Notes under the pieces: generated by a model | The model's input: the letters and a program-made list of their open reading frames with translations, nothing else | What the model was told of the DNA's origin: nothing | Database searches by the model: none | Position numbers and translations under genes: made by a program | Shown here: positions 25,508-34,438 of the stretch, piece after piece | Position numbering within the stretch: the stretch's first letter is position 1 | How the letters are laid out: the number at the start of each line of letters is the position of its first letter | NCBI GenBank assembly: GCA_002490725.1 | Contig: DKUN01000013.1 | Coordinates: 41,762 to 105,761, forward strand | Direction: 5' to 3' | From: Porphyromonadaceae bacterium UBA7203 | GTDB taxonomy: Bacteria > Bacteroidota > Bacteroidia > Bacteroidales > Muribaculaceae | DNA length: 64,000 bases

Positions 25508-25515
25508 TAACTTTG
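25508..25515 (+). promoter_or_regulatory. TAnnTTTG promoter element of valS
   Basis: TAACTTTG, 36 bases before the valS ATG, with a TTG-containing -33 region near 25490. Confidence 0.7.
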
Positions 25516-25551
25516 CGGTCTGATTAAGCTTAACACAGTTACTGATTTATT

Positions 25552-28191
25552 ATGAACGAACTGCCTACCAAGTATTCGCCTGCCGAGGTCGAAGACCGCC
25601 TTTATAGCTTCTGGATGGAGCATGACCTGTTTCGCTCGGTGCCCGACGCCCGCGAACCCTATACAATTGTGATTCCGCCGCCTAATGTTACCGGCGTGCT
25701 CCATATGGGTCATATGCTGAACAATACTATTCAGGATATCCTCGTGCGCCGCGCCCGCATGGAAGGCAAAAACGCCCTTTGGGTACCCGGCACCGACCAT
25801 GCCTCGATTGCCACCGAGACCAAGGTCATTGCCAAACTCGCCGCGCAGGGAATCAAGAAGACCGATCTGACCCGCGAGCAGTTTCTGGAACACGCCTGGG
25901 ACTGGACGCGCACCCACGGCGGCATAATCCTGCAGCAGCTCCGCAAGCTCGGCGCCAGCTGCGACTGGAGCCGCACGGCGTTCACTATGGACGAGCAGCG
26001 CTCGGAGTCAGTGACGAAAGTGTTCTGCGACCTCTATAACAAGGGCCTCATCTATCGTGGCCTGCGTATGGTTAACTGGGACCCCAAGAACCGCACCGCC
26101 ATTTCCGACGACGAGGTGAACTACGTCGACGAGCACTCCAAGCTCTACTATTTGCGCTATTACGTTGCCGGCGACCCGGAGAAGCGCTATGCAGTAGTGG
26201 CCACCACCCGCCCCGAAACCATCATGGGCGACACGGCAATGTGCATCAATCCCAAAGACCCCAAGAACGAATGGCTCAAGGGCAAGAAGGTCATCGTGCC
26301 GCTTGTTGGCCGCGAAATTCCCGTGATTGAAGACCGCTATGTCGAAATCGAGTTCGGCACCGGCTGTCTCAAGGTGACTCCCGCCCACGACAAGAACGAC
26401 TACATGCTCGGCAAGGCTCATAACCTTGAAACCATCGATATTTTCAACGAGGACGCTACCCTCAACGAAAACGGCGGCAAGTATGCCGGAATGGACCGCT
26501 TCGAATGTCGCAAGCAGATTGCGGCCGACCTCGAGGCTGCCGGCCTGATGGAGAAGGTCGAGGACTATAACAACAAGGTAGGCTACAGCGAGCGCACCAA
26601 GGTTGTCATCGAGCCGCGCCTGTCGCAGCAGTGGTTCATCAACATGAAGCACTTTGCCGACATTTCGCTCGCTCCGGTGATGGACGACCTCATCAAGTTC
26701 GTGCCCGAAAAATACAAGACCACCTATCGCCTCTGGCTCGAAAACATCCAGGACTGGTGCATTTCGCGTCAGCTCTGGTGGGGCCACCGCATTCCCGCCT
26801 ATTACTACGCCGACGCTCAGGGCGAAACTAAAATCGTAGTGGCCGAAACCGCCGCAGCAGCCCTCGAAAAGGCGCGCAAGGAGTCGGGTCTTGACATTTC
26901 AGCCGCAGATCTGGCGCAGGACGAGGATGCCCTCGACACCTGGTTCTCCTCCTGGCTCTGGCCCATCACGCTCTTCAACGGCATTCTCGACCCGGGCAAT
27001 GAGGAACTGAAATATTACTATCCGACCTCCACGCTCGTAACCGGCCCCGACATCATCTTCTTCTGGGTTGCCCGCATGATTATGGCCGGCTACGAATACG
27101 TTGGCGAGATGCCCTTCCGCAACGTTTACTTCACCGGCATTGTGCGCGACAAAATCGGCCGCAAAATGTCGAAGTCGCTCGGCAACTCGCCCGATCCGCT
27201 CGAACTCATAGCCAACTATGGCGCCGACGGTGTGCGCATGGGCATGATGCTCGCTGCTCCCGCCGGCAATGACATCATGTTTGATGAAAAACTCTGCGAG
27301 CAGGGCCGCAACTTCTGCAATAAAATCTGGAATGCCTTCCGCCTGGTCAAGGGATGGGAGGTCGACGAGCAGGCCGCGCAGCCCGAAGCCGCCAAGGTTG
27401 CCGTCAAGTGGTTTGACGCAAAGGTGCGCGAGTGTGCCGCCGAAATGGCTGATTTGCTCTCGAAGTTCCGCATCTCCGAGGCGCTGATGGCAGCCTATAA
27501 ACTCTTCTGGGATGAGTTCTCGTCATGGTATCTCGAACTGGTCAAGCCCGCCTACGGCTCGCCCGTCGATGGCGCTACCTATCGCGCCACTCTCGATTAC
27601 TTCGACCGTCTGCTCCGTCTGCTCCATCCCTTCATGCCCTTCATTACCGAAGAACTCTGGCAGCATATTGCAGAGCGTGCCGAGGGGCAGAGCATCATGT
27701 ATGCCCCCCTGCCTGAAGCCGGCGGTGCCGATGCTGAGATTCTCTCGCTGATGGACCACGCCAAGGAGGTTGTCAACGGCGTGCGCGGCGTGCGTGCCCA
27801 CAAGCAGATTGCCCCCAAGGTAGCCCTGACCCTTCAGGTTGTCGGCGTAATGGATGCGCGCCAGGCGGCTGCAGTGAGCAAGCTCGCCAATCTCGAGGCC
27901 GTTGAATCGGTCGAAACGAAAGCGGCCGGTTCAGCCGTCTTCATGGTCGGCAGTCAGGAATTCGGCGTGCCGATGGATGCGGCCGGTGTGGATATCGAAG
28001 CCGAACGCGCCAAACTGACCAAGGAACTCGACTATGAGCGCGGCTTCCTTGCGTCGGTCGAAAAGAAACTGGCCAACGAGCGCTTTGTCAGCGGCGCGCC
28101 TGCGGCAGTGGTCGATGCCGAGCGCCGCAAACAGGCCGATGCTCTCAGCCGCATCGCTGCTATCGAAGCGTCGATTGCCGCCCTCGGATAA
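25552..28191 (+). CDS. valS: Valyl-tRNA synthetase
   Basis: 879 residues. Class I synthetase: HMGH at 51-54 (the HIGH motif), the editing CP1 domain, KMSKS at about 538-542, a helical anticodon-binding domain, and a C-terminal coiled coil (ERAKLTKELDYERGFLASVEKKLANERFV) that contacts the tRNA. Full length. Monocistronic, with a promoter just upstream and a terminator just downstream. Confidence 0.98.
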   Translation: MNELPTKYSPAEVEDRLYSFWMEHDLFRSVPDAREPYTIVIPPPNVTGVLHMGHMLNNTIQDILVRRARMEGKNALWVPGTDHASIATETKVIAKLAAQGIKKTDLTREQFLEHAWDWTRTHGGIILQQLRKLGASCDWSRTAFTMDEQRSESVTKVFCDLYNKGLIYRGLRMVNWDPKNRTAISDDEVNYVDEHSKLYYLRYYVAGDPEKRYAVVATTRPETIMGDTAMCINPKDPKNEWLKGKKVIVPLVGREIPVIEDRYVEIEFGTGCLKVTPAHDKNDYMLGKAHNLETIDIFNEDATLNENGGKYAGMDRFECRKQIAADLEAAGLMEKVEDYNNKVGYSERTKVVIEPRLSQQWFINMKHFADISLAPVMDDLIKFVPEKYKTTYRLWLENIQDWCISRQLWWGHRIPAYYYADAQGETKIVVAETAAAALEKARKESGLDISAADLAQDEDALDTWFSSWLWPITLFNGILDPGNEELKYYYPTSTLVTGPDIIFFWVARMIMAGYEYVGEMPFRNVYFTGIVRDKIGRKMSKSLGNSPDPLELIANYGADGVRMGMMLAAPAGNDIMFDEKLCEQGRNFCNKIWNAFRLVKGWEVDEQAAQPEAAKVAVKWFDAKVRECAAEMADLLSKFRISEALMAAYKLFWDEFSSWYLELVKPAYGSPVDGATYRATLDYFDRLLRLLHPFMPFITEELWQHIAERAEGQSIMYAPLPEAGGADAEILSLMDHAKEVVNGVRGVRAHKQIAPKVALTLQVVGVMDARQAAAVSKLANLEAVESVETKAAGSAVFMVGSQEFGVPMDAAGVDIEAERAKLTKELDYERGFLASVEKKLANERFVSGAPAAVVDAERRKQADALSRIAAIEASIAALG

Positions 28192-28218
28192 TTACCGTCA
28201 ACAACCAGACAAAATAGC

Positions 28219-28253
28219 AAAGCGATGTGTCGTTAACCGGCGCATCGCTTTTT
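28219..28253 (+). terminator. Terminator after valS
   Basis: AAGCGATG and CATCGCTT arms around a loop, then a T-run; 28 bases after the valS stop. Confidence 0.8.
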
Positions 28254-28284
28254 CTCGTTTATGGGCGGGATGGCGGAGTCACCG

Positions 28285-29235
28285 TCAGCGGTCGAGGCGC
28301 TTGCCGTTGAGCGATTTGACAAGATAGGGCGGTCGCTGCTTCGTTTCCGTGAAGATGCGTGCAATGTATTCGCCGATGATGCCGAGGGCTATGAGCTGAC
28401 ATCCGCCCAAAAACAACATCACGCACATGATTGTAGGGAAGCCCGCGACTGGGTCACCGTAGAGCAGCGTGCGCACAAGCACATAGCAAAGATACATTAT
28501 AGAGCACATTGCGGTAAACAGGCCCATCACCGAGGCCAGGCGGAGCGGCACGGTGGTGAAGCTCGTAATGCCGTCGATTGCGAGGTTGAACAGCGAGCGG
28601 TAGCTGAACGACGATTTGCCGCCGGGGCGGTCGTTGCGGTCAAAGAGGACTTCTTTTTTGTTGAATCCGATCCAGCAGAACAGCCCCTTGGTGTAGCGCT
28701 GGTTTTCGCGCATCTGCCGGAGCGCGTTGACGCATATGCGGTCAAGCAGCCTGAAGTCGCCTACGTTGGGCAATATGTCAATGCGGGTAAACTTTTGCAG
28801 GAGTCCGTAGAATGTGAGCGAAAGTTTGCGTCGCAGGGCCGACTCCTTGCCGCGCGACCGCCGGCGGCCGTACACGTCATCGTAGCCGTCTTCCCATTGT
28901 CTGATCATTTCCGGAATCACTTCGACGGGGTCCTGCAGGTCGGCGTCCATGATAATGACGGCATCGCCTGATGCAAAGTCGAGGCCGGCGAGCATGGCAT
29001 TTTCCTTTCCGAAGTTTCTCGACAGGTCCAGATACTGAAACCGGCTGTCGGCCGCGTGGAGCGCAGCCATGGCGGCAAGCGACGTGTCGGTGCTGCCGTC
29101 GTTGACCAGCAGCACCTCCCAGTCATACTTTTCAGACGTCAGCCGGTTGTTTATCAGTGGTGTTACGGCTTCGGCGAGCGCGCGCATGTTGCGGCTCTCG
29201 TTATATATCGGAATGAGCAGTGTCAGCTTCTTCAT
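28285..29235 (-). CDS. GT2 glycosyltransferase with C-terminal membrane helices (DPM1/GtrB-like)
   Basis: 316 residues. GT-A fold: LLIPIYNESRNM near 6, VNDGSTD near 45, DADLQDPVE with the DxD motif near 96-104, and RRSRGKES near 128. Two membrane helices lie at about 233-255 and 268-290. This is the architecture of polyprenyl-phosphate sugar synthases. The neighbour upstream (4-base overlap) is a large membrane protein of the DUF6056 type, a likely acceptor-side partner using the lipid-linked sugar. Confidence 0.9.
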   Translation of the reverse strand: MKKLTLLIPIYNESRNMRALAEAVTPLINNRLTSEKYDWEVLLVNDGSTDTSLAAMAALHAADSRFQYLDLSRNFGKENAMLAGLDFASGDAVIIMDADLQDPVEVIPEMIRQWEDGYDDVYGRRRSRGKESALRRKLSLTFYGLLQKFTRIDILPNVGDFRLLDRICVNALRQMRENQRYTKGLFCWIGFNKKEVLFDRNDRPGGKSSFSYRSLFNLAIDGITSFTTVPLRLASVMGLFTAMCSIMYLCYVLVRTLLYGDPVAGFPTIMCVMLFLGGCQLIALGIIGEYIARIFTETKQRPPYLVKSLNGKRLDR

Positions 29236-30758
29236 AATCGGGATTTTACGGGAAGGGAATAGTCTCCGGGGTCGCGTACCCGCGGTGTAGCCACCCAGAT
29301 TTCGCGTCCGTCGGCCATGCGGGTGTGACTGACAGCTCTCGGAGCCGGGCCGGGATAGTTTTGCAGAACGACGTCGTCGAGCGTGACCACGACGTTGTCG
29401 GGCTTGAAGGTGTAGACGGTGGTGTGGCCGTCGGTAACGGAGTCGGTGAGAGCGTGCAGTTTGTCGCTGAACGCCGCGGGGAGCACCACGGGCAGGCGTC
29501 CGGGGGCGCCGTAGGCCTTGGCTATGGCCTGCAAGTTCCAGTAGTCGTCGGCATCGGCTACCCCCTTGACCCTGTTGAGCGTGAGGGGTGACACATCATA
29601 TCGGCCGGCAAAGTCATAGAACACGATGCCGTCGGCCGACGACCGATAGAGCTCAACCACGTCGTCATATTCACGCCCGTGTCTACGCTGGTCGGCTACC
29701 GCTGCTGAAAAGTGGGCCGCGACAGCCATGAATGTGGCGGCGGATATGGCTGCTGCGGTGCTGCGCCTGATGCGGATGCCGGAGTCGACGGCCATGCGTG
29801 CCAACACGATTATGGCCAGGGCCTCCGAAAGCATGCCGGTACGCCCCGGAATGCCGCTTAAAACGCCTATGCCGGCGGCAATCAGTGCGGCGGCAACGGG
29901 TGTCCATCCGCCGTTTGCCATCTGTCGGAACAGGTAGTTGCGAGTGCGCGGAATCAGGGCCAGAGTCGCCATCAGAACCAGCAGAACGCCAAGCAACGGA
30001 TAGGTGGTGGTCAGCAGCAGTCCTATCGGCTGACTGACGTGTGAGCCGGATGCGCGGAGCCATATGGCCGGAGCGCAAAGGGGCAGCAGCGCGCCGGCGG
30101 CAAGAGCGCCAAGCATCAGTTTCTGACGGCTGTCGAGCGATTTGTAATTGCGGTTGTGGAGCAGCCAAAGCATGAATGTGGCACACATCGCCACGGCTGT
30201 CTGCTCGTGCGAGGCCGAAGCGAAGAATCCTACTGCCGCGAGCATCAACTTGCGGCCGGTGGAGTCGGTGCCTTTTTTCGGCGTGGCGAAAAACAGGCCG
30301 AAGAAGAGCATGCAAAACGTCGTTGCCCATAAATAATTGAACTGGCAGACGCGCAGAAACATGCTGTCCCACCATGGCATAGCTGCGAGTGTAGCCGTAA
30401 TAACCGTCATGGAAAGGGCCGTGTGGTTGCCTGAGAGAGGAAGGCGGCCGGCCAAGAGCACGCTGTAGAAAAACAGGGCGGCCATAGCGCCCATCAGAGT
30501 GGCCGCAGCTGCGTCGGGGAGCAGGTTGACCACGATGGGCCCCATGAAGTCAAACAGGCGTCCGTTGCATCCGGTCAGATGGGCAAGGATAAACGACACT
30601 GTCGAGCGGTCGGGTCTGACGTAGCCGTCGAGCCCCAGGTGGTTCCAGAACTCGAGGTCATCGCCCATTGCCGGCAGGAAAAAGTCGAGCAGGCCCGACC
30701 CGACGGCAATCACGGCCAGCGTAGCTGCGACTAACAGATTGCTGAGTGGTTTAGCCAT
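29232..30758 (-). CDS. Polytopic membrane protein, DUF6056-like
   Basis: 508 residues from the ATG at 30758 (MAKPLSNLLVAATLAVIAVG); earlier in-frame starts lie within or upstream of the promoter. About ten to eleven membrane helices. MGDDLEFWNHL near 29-39 (acidic DDLEFW in the first outer loop) and NGRLFDFMGP near 63 match DUF6056, and the acidic loop recalls GT-C glycosyltransferases. The soluble C-terminal ~150 residues probably face the periplasm. It pairs with the DPM1-like enzyme, so lipid-linked sugar transfer is a reasonable guess. Confidence 0.72.
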   Translation of the reverse strand: MAKPLSNLLVAATLAVIAVGSGLLDFFLPAMGDDLEFWNHLGLDGYVRPDRSTVSFILAHLTGCNGRLFDFMGPIVVNLLPDAAAATLMGAMAALFFYSVLLAGRLPLSGNHTALSMTVITATLAAMPWWDSMFLRVCQFNYLWATTFCMLFFGLFFATPKKGTDSTGRKLMLAAVGFFASASHEQTAVAMCATFMLWLLHNRNYKSLDSRQKLMLGALAAGALLPLCAPAIWLRASGSHVSQPIGLLLTTTYPLLGVLLVLMATLALIPRTRNYLFRQMANGGWTPVAAALIAAGIGVLSGIPGRTGMLSEALAIIVLARMAVDSGIRIRRSTAAAISAATFMAVAAHFSAAVADQRRHGREYDDVVELYRSSADGIVFYDFAGRYDVSPLTLNRVKGVADADDYWNLQAIAKAYGAPGRLPVVLPAAFSDKLHALTDSVTDGHTTVYTFKPDNVVVTLDDVVLQNYPGPAPRAVSHTRMADGREIWVATPRVRDPGDYSLPVKSRL

Positions 30759-30763
30759 AATTG

Positions 30764-30771
30764 CAAAGGTA
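30764..30771 (-). promoter_or_regulatory. TAnnTTTG element just before the DUF6056 gene
   Basis: The minus strand reads TACCTTTG with only five bases to the ATG at 30758, a third near-leaderless case in this window. Confidence 0.65.
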
Positions 30772-30909
30772 GCCATTTTTGGATTGATAGCCAAATTTAA
30801 GGTCGCGATTAGACGTTTGCGCTGATAGTTCTTAGCTGCAATAAATAAAAAATGCCGGTCGGGCCATAAAAATTTATGCAAAGAAATGCGGATTTTCGGG
30901 GGAAATGTG

Positions 30910-30917
30910 TAACTTTG
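30910..30917 (+). promoter_or_regulatory. TAnnTTTG promoter element of pyrE
   Basis: TAACTTTG, 33 bases before the pyrE ATG. Confidence 0.7.
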
Positions 30918-30950
30918 TGGCTTAAATAAATCTCTTAGCCAATAAAGAAT

Positions 30951-31589
30951 ATGAAACAGGTAGAGACCCTTCTTGCCGAGAAGTTGCTTAAAGTGAGTGC
31001 GATCAAACTTCAGCCGGATAATCCCTTCGTATGGGCGAGCGGTTGGAATTCACCGATTTACACTGATAACCGCATCACACTGTCGTATCCCGAAGTCCGT
31101 TCATTCATAAAGGTAGAGCTCTGCCGCATGATTGAAGAGCACTTCCCCGAAGCCGAAGCCGTTGCCGGTGTGGCTACCGGAGCAATCGCTCAGGGTGCGC
31201 TTGTCGCCGACACTCTGGCCATGCCTTATGTTTACGTGCGCTCGTCGCCTAAAGACCACGGTCTGGAAAACCTCATCGAAGGCAACCTGAAGCCCGGTCA
31301 GAAGGTGGTTGTTGTCGAAGACCTCATCTCTACCGGCGGCAGTTCGCTCAAGGCCGTGCAGGCAATTCGCAACGCCGGCTGTGAGGTAGTCGGCATGGTT
31401 GCCATGTTCTCGTATGGATTCCCCGTAGCCCAGAAGGCTTTCAAGGAGGCCAATGTGGAGCTGGTTACCCTCAGCAACTATAACGCCATGCTCGACGCTG
31501 CGCTTGCTACTAATTATATCCGCGCCGAAGATGTTGAAACCCTCAAGGAGTGGCGCAAGGATCCCTCCGTGTGGGCGGCCAATAAGTAA
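30951..31589 (+). CDS. pyrE: Orotate phosphoribosyltransferase
   Basis: 212 residues. Forms OMP from orotate and PRPP. The phosphoribosyl-binding motif VVVVEDLISTGGSS is at about 120-133, and the flexible loop (VRSSPKDHGLENLIEGNL) lies near 94-110. Normal length. The following two genes (24 bases and 1 base apart) probably belong to the same transcript. The other pyrimidine genes pyrK and pyrD are 18 kb away. Confidence 0.96.
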   Translation: MKQVETLLAEKLLKVSAIKLQPDNPFVWASGWNSPIYTDNRITLSYPEVRSFIKVELCRMIEEHFPEAEAVAGVATGAIAQGALVADTLAMPYVYVRSSPKDHGLENLIEGNLKPGQKVVVVEDLISTGGSSLKAVQAIRNAGCEVVGMVAMFSYGFPVAQKAFKEANVELVTLSNYNAMLDAALATNYIRAEDVETLKEWRKDPSVWAANK

Positions 31590-31613
31590 AATTCCATTCT
31601 GTAATAGAACGAA

Positions 31614-32036
31614 ATGGCTAAATATTCCGGTAAACCCTATCGTGTGAATATGGGCAAGGAGGCGCTCTATGGCCGTCTGAGTAATCTGGGCGACATACGT
31701 AGCCGTCTCAACTCGATTCCCGAAGACCTCAAGGCCAAGATGGGCACGGTCACTTTTCCCGACGACGAGACTCTGGCCTTTACGGCTCCCGGTGTCGGCG
31801 AAATGAAATTCCGCATCGCCGAGCGCAATGCGTCCGACTCGGTCAAGTTTCTGGCCGATACGGGCGTGGTGCCCATTTACGTTTCGCTCGATTTGACGGC
31901 CGAAGGCGAGGATGTAACCCTGCTGACGGCTTCGATTGAAGCTGAGATTCCCGCTATGCTCCGTCCGCTCATCGGCGGCAAGCTTCAGGAGGCTGCCGAC
32001 AAGTTCGGCGAGATGTTCGGGCAGCTCAACGCATGA
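31614..32036 (+). CDS. SRPBCC-fold small protein
   Basis: 140 residues, no signal peptide, cytoplasmic. The sequence (MAKYSGKPYRVNM ... MKFRIAERNASDSVKFLAD ... LRPLIGGKLQEAADKFGEMF) fits the helix-grip SRPBCC/polyketide-cyclase-like family found next to pyrE in Bacteroides. Ligand unknown. It follows pyrE by 24 bases. Confidence 0.75.
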   Translation: MAKYSGKPYRVNMGKEALYGRLSNLGDIRSRLNSIPEDLKAKMGTVTFPDDETLAFTAPGVGEMKFRIAERNASDSVKFLADTGVVPIYVSLDLTAEGEDVTLLTASIEAEIPAMLRPLIGGKLQEAADKFGEMFGQLNA

Positions 32037-32037
32037 A

Positions 32038-32550
32038 ATGAGATTCCGTTCCGGACTTGCTGTATTTTGCACCCTGGCAGCCGTAGCCGGCATGCCGGGG
32101 TGTCATTCTGTTGACGTTAAGAACAGTGTGGTTTCAGGTCCGGTCTATATTCCCTTTACAGGTGTGGGCGATTGGGAATTATATGGCGTGAGCGGAGCCA
32201 TGCAGTCGCGCGCGTTTGTGAAATGGCTCGACATTCCGGCCGATTATCCTTATCAGGAATATTGCTTTACGGGATTTGGAGGTGTGTTGATGACCTGCAC
32301 GGCAATGAGTAACTATTGCGCGTTCGACATGGCCTGCCCTGTGGAGCATTCGCAGAATGTGCGGGTAGCCATCGATACGGATATGAACATGGCCGTGTGT
32401 CCCAAGTGCGGCTCGGTCTACGACGTGTTTCAGATGCAGGAACCGCCGGGTTATCCTGTGGCGGGTCCGGCGCGCGAAGATGGCTACGGGCTGACGGTTT
32501 ACAGAGTGGTGTTTGGCGTCGACGGGCGCTATGCGCTGATTACCCGTTGA
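32038..32550 (+). CDS. Rieske-like lipoprotein with altered metal ligands
   Basis: 170 residues. The start at 32038, one base after the previous stop, gives a proper lipoprotein signal with lipobox Cys22 (GMPGC). The C-terminal half looks like a Rieske fold, but the ligand pattern is C100-x3-H104 (CPVEH) and C121-x2-C124 (CPKCG) instead of C-x-H and C-x2-H. A zinc or rubredoxin-like iron site is possible. The 3' end overlaps the convergent kinase gene by 11 bases. Function unknown. Confidence 0.7.
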   Translation: MRFRSGLAVFCTLAAVAGMPGCHSVDVKNSVVSGPVYIPFTGVGDWELYGVSGAMQSRAFVKWLDIPADYPYQEYCFTGFGGVLMTCTAMSNYCAFDMACPVEHSQNVRVAIDTDMNMAVCPKCGSVYDVFQMQEPPGYPVAGPAREDGYGLTVYRVVFGVDGRYALITR

Positions 32551-33214
32551 TTTGCCGTGAGTCGGTTGCAGACGCCGAGAGGCGTGTGTGCACATAGTCG
32601 GCAATCAGGCGAGCCGTTTCGTCCATCGGAAGCAGCGACGAGTCGATCGTGAGGTCATAGGAGGTGGCGGCGCCCCACGACTTGTCGGTATAGAAATTGT
32701 AGTAGCTCGAGCGCAGTTTGTTGACCTTGCGCACCATTGAGCGTGCTTCGGCCTCAGAGGCTTTGTCGCCGCGGCTCAGCAGGCGCTTGACGCATACGTC
32801 TTCAGGCGCGTGGATAAAGATGTTGATGCAGCGTGGATGGTTGCGGAGCACGTAGTCGGCCGTGCGGCCTACTATTACGCAACTTTTTGATGCGCCGAGT
32901 TCGCGAATCATGTCGCTTTGGGCGCGATAAACGGCGTCGTCGCCGATATAGCCTGCCGACATGCCTGATGTGAACACCGAGCCGAACCCGGCTCCGAACA
33001 CGCCGTTGAGCACTGACGGTGTGCGCTCATCGCCGCGCTCCATGATTTCCGGCACCAGACCCGACTTGCGGGCGGCGTCGAGCAGCAGTTTCTTGTCGTA
33101 AAATTCAATGCCAAGCAGAGTGGCCAGGCGCTGGCCGAGCTCGCGGCCTCCGCTGCCCATTTGTCGTCCGATGGTTATGACAAACGGCTGAAGGGTAGAG
33201 TTGATGCTGTTCAT
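32540..33214 (-). CDS. Cytidylate-kinase-like protein
   Basis: 224 residues. P-loop ITIGRQMGSGGRELG near 14-28, then DKKLL, and an IVGRTADYVL segment with a lid RLLSRGDKASEAEARSMVRKVN near 145-165. This is the AAA_26 cytidylate-kinase-like family, which is separate from the housekeeping Cmk and whose substrate is unproven. It overlaps the aminotransferase gene upstream by four bases. Confidence 0.88.
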   Translation of the reverse strand: MNSINSTLQPFVITIGRQMGSGGRELGQRLATLLGIEFYDKKLLLDAARKSGLVPEIMERGDERTPSVLNGVFGAGFGSVFTSGMSAGYIGDDAVYRAQSDMIRELGASKSCVIVGRTADYVLRNHPRCINIFIHAPEDVCVKRLLSRGDKASEAEARSMVRKVNKLRSSYYNFYTDKSWGAATSYDLTIDSSLLPMDETARLIADYVHTRLSASATDSRQING

Positions 33215-34392
33215 AAAACTTGGCTTAATCGGGTTAGGGCTTCGAGCAGCATTGCGCGCGGAAAGCCTATGTTGAAGCGCATGTGGCCTTCGCCTTGCTT
33301 GCCGAACATCGAGCCGTCGTTGAGCGCGAGTTTGGCCTTGTTGACAAAGAGGTCAACGAGTTCAGTCTGATTCAGTCCGAGTGCGCGGCAGTCAAGCCAT
33401 ATCAAAAACGAGGCATCGGGGCGCACGGGGCGGATGCCGGGCAGATTGTCGCGGCAGAATTCTTCGACAAAACGGATGTTATCCTCAATATACGAGAGCA
33501 TCCGTTTGCGCCATTCGTTGCCTTCGTCGGTATAAGCGGCCATGGTGGCTATCGGCGCGAGCAGGTGAGGTTCGTTGAGTTCGTTGGCCTCGAGCCAGCT
33601 GTAGAAGCGCTTGCGCAGCTCCGGATTGGGCACGATGGAAAATGAGCTTACAATGCCGGCGATGTTAAACGTTTTCGACGGGGCCTGGAAGGTTATGGAG
33701 CAATTGGCGGCACGCTCGGAAACCGAAGCGAAAGGAATGTGCTTCTTGCCCCAGAGTGCCATGTCGCAGTGAATCTCGTCGGAAATCACTATTATGTCGC
33801 GTTCGGCACAGAAGTCGGCCAGGCGTTCGAGGGTTTCGCGCGGCCAGAGTATGCCGGCGGGGTTGTGGGGGTTGCACAGAATCAGCATTCGACAGTCGCT
33901 GTCGGCCACTTGGGTAAGATTATCGAAGTCAATCTCGTATGACCCGTCGGGCAGTTCGCGCAGCGGGTTGGCCACAACCTCGCGGCCATTGGCTTCGGGC
34001 ACCAGGCGGAACGGGTGGTAGACCGGCGGCTGGATGATGACTTTTTCTCCCGGCTTGACAAATACGTTGATAGCCATGCCTATTCCTTTGACGATGCCCG
34101 GAATATAGGTTATCCATTCGGGCTCTATGTGCCAGCCGTGGCGTTTGGCAACCCAGTCGGTCAGACAGGGCCTGTAGGCCGGACTTTCGGCCGTGTAGCC
34201 GAATATGGGGTGTTCGAGTCGCCGGCGCATGGCGTCGGTTATGAACTCCGGAGTGGCGAATCCGGTGTCAGCAATCCAGAATGGCATCAGGTCGGTGGTG
34301 CCGAAGTTTTCCTCAAGTCGTTCGAGGGCAATGGCATCGCTGCCGCGGCGGTCAATTATCCGGTCGAATTCGCAGGTCTGGTTCTGTTTCAT
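33211..34392 (-). CDS. PatB/MalY-type PLP-dependent C-S lyase
   Basis: 393 residues. Fold type I aminotransferase of the PatB (cystathionine beta-lyase-like) group. Begins DRIIDRRGSDAIALE, then FWIADTGFATPEFI; the pyridoxal-phosphate lysine lies in SKTFNIAG near 235; CNPHNPAG near 170 is the conserved Asn-Pro loop. Members cleave cystathionine or cysteine S-conjugates, or act as aminotransferases. Fourth gene of a five-gene minus-strand operon. Confidence 0.9.
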   Translation of the reverse strand: MKQNQTCEFDRIIDRRGSDAIALERLEENFGTTDLMPFWIADTGFATPEFITDAMRRRLEHPIFGYTAESPAYRPCLTDWVAKRHGWHIEPEWITYIPGIVKGIGMAINVFVKPGEKVIIQPPVYHPFRLVPEANGREVVANPLRELPDGSYEIDFDNLTQVADSDCRMLILCNPHNPAGILWPRETLERLADFCAERDIIVISDEIHCDMALWGKKHIPFASVSERAANCSITFQAPSKTFNIAGIVSSFSIVPNPELRKRFYSWLEANELNEPHLLAPIATMAAYTDEGNEWRKRMLSYIEDNIRFVEEFCRDNLPGIRPVRPDASFLIWLDCRALGLNQTELVDLFVNKAKLALNDGSMFGKQGEGHMRFNIGFPRAMLLEALTRLSQVL

Positions 34393-34438
34393 AAAATACG
34401 CTTGGGCTTCCTGACGTCGCAGAGAGTGGGCGTGGCTG

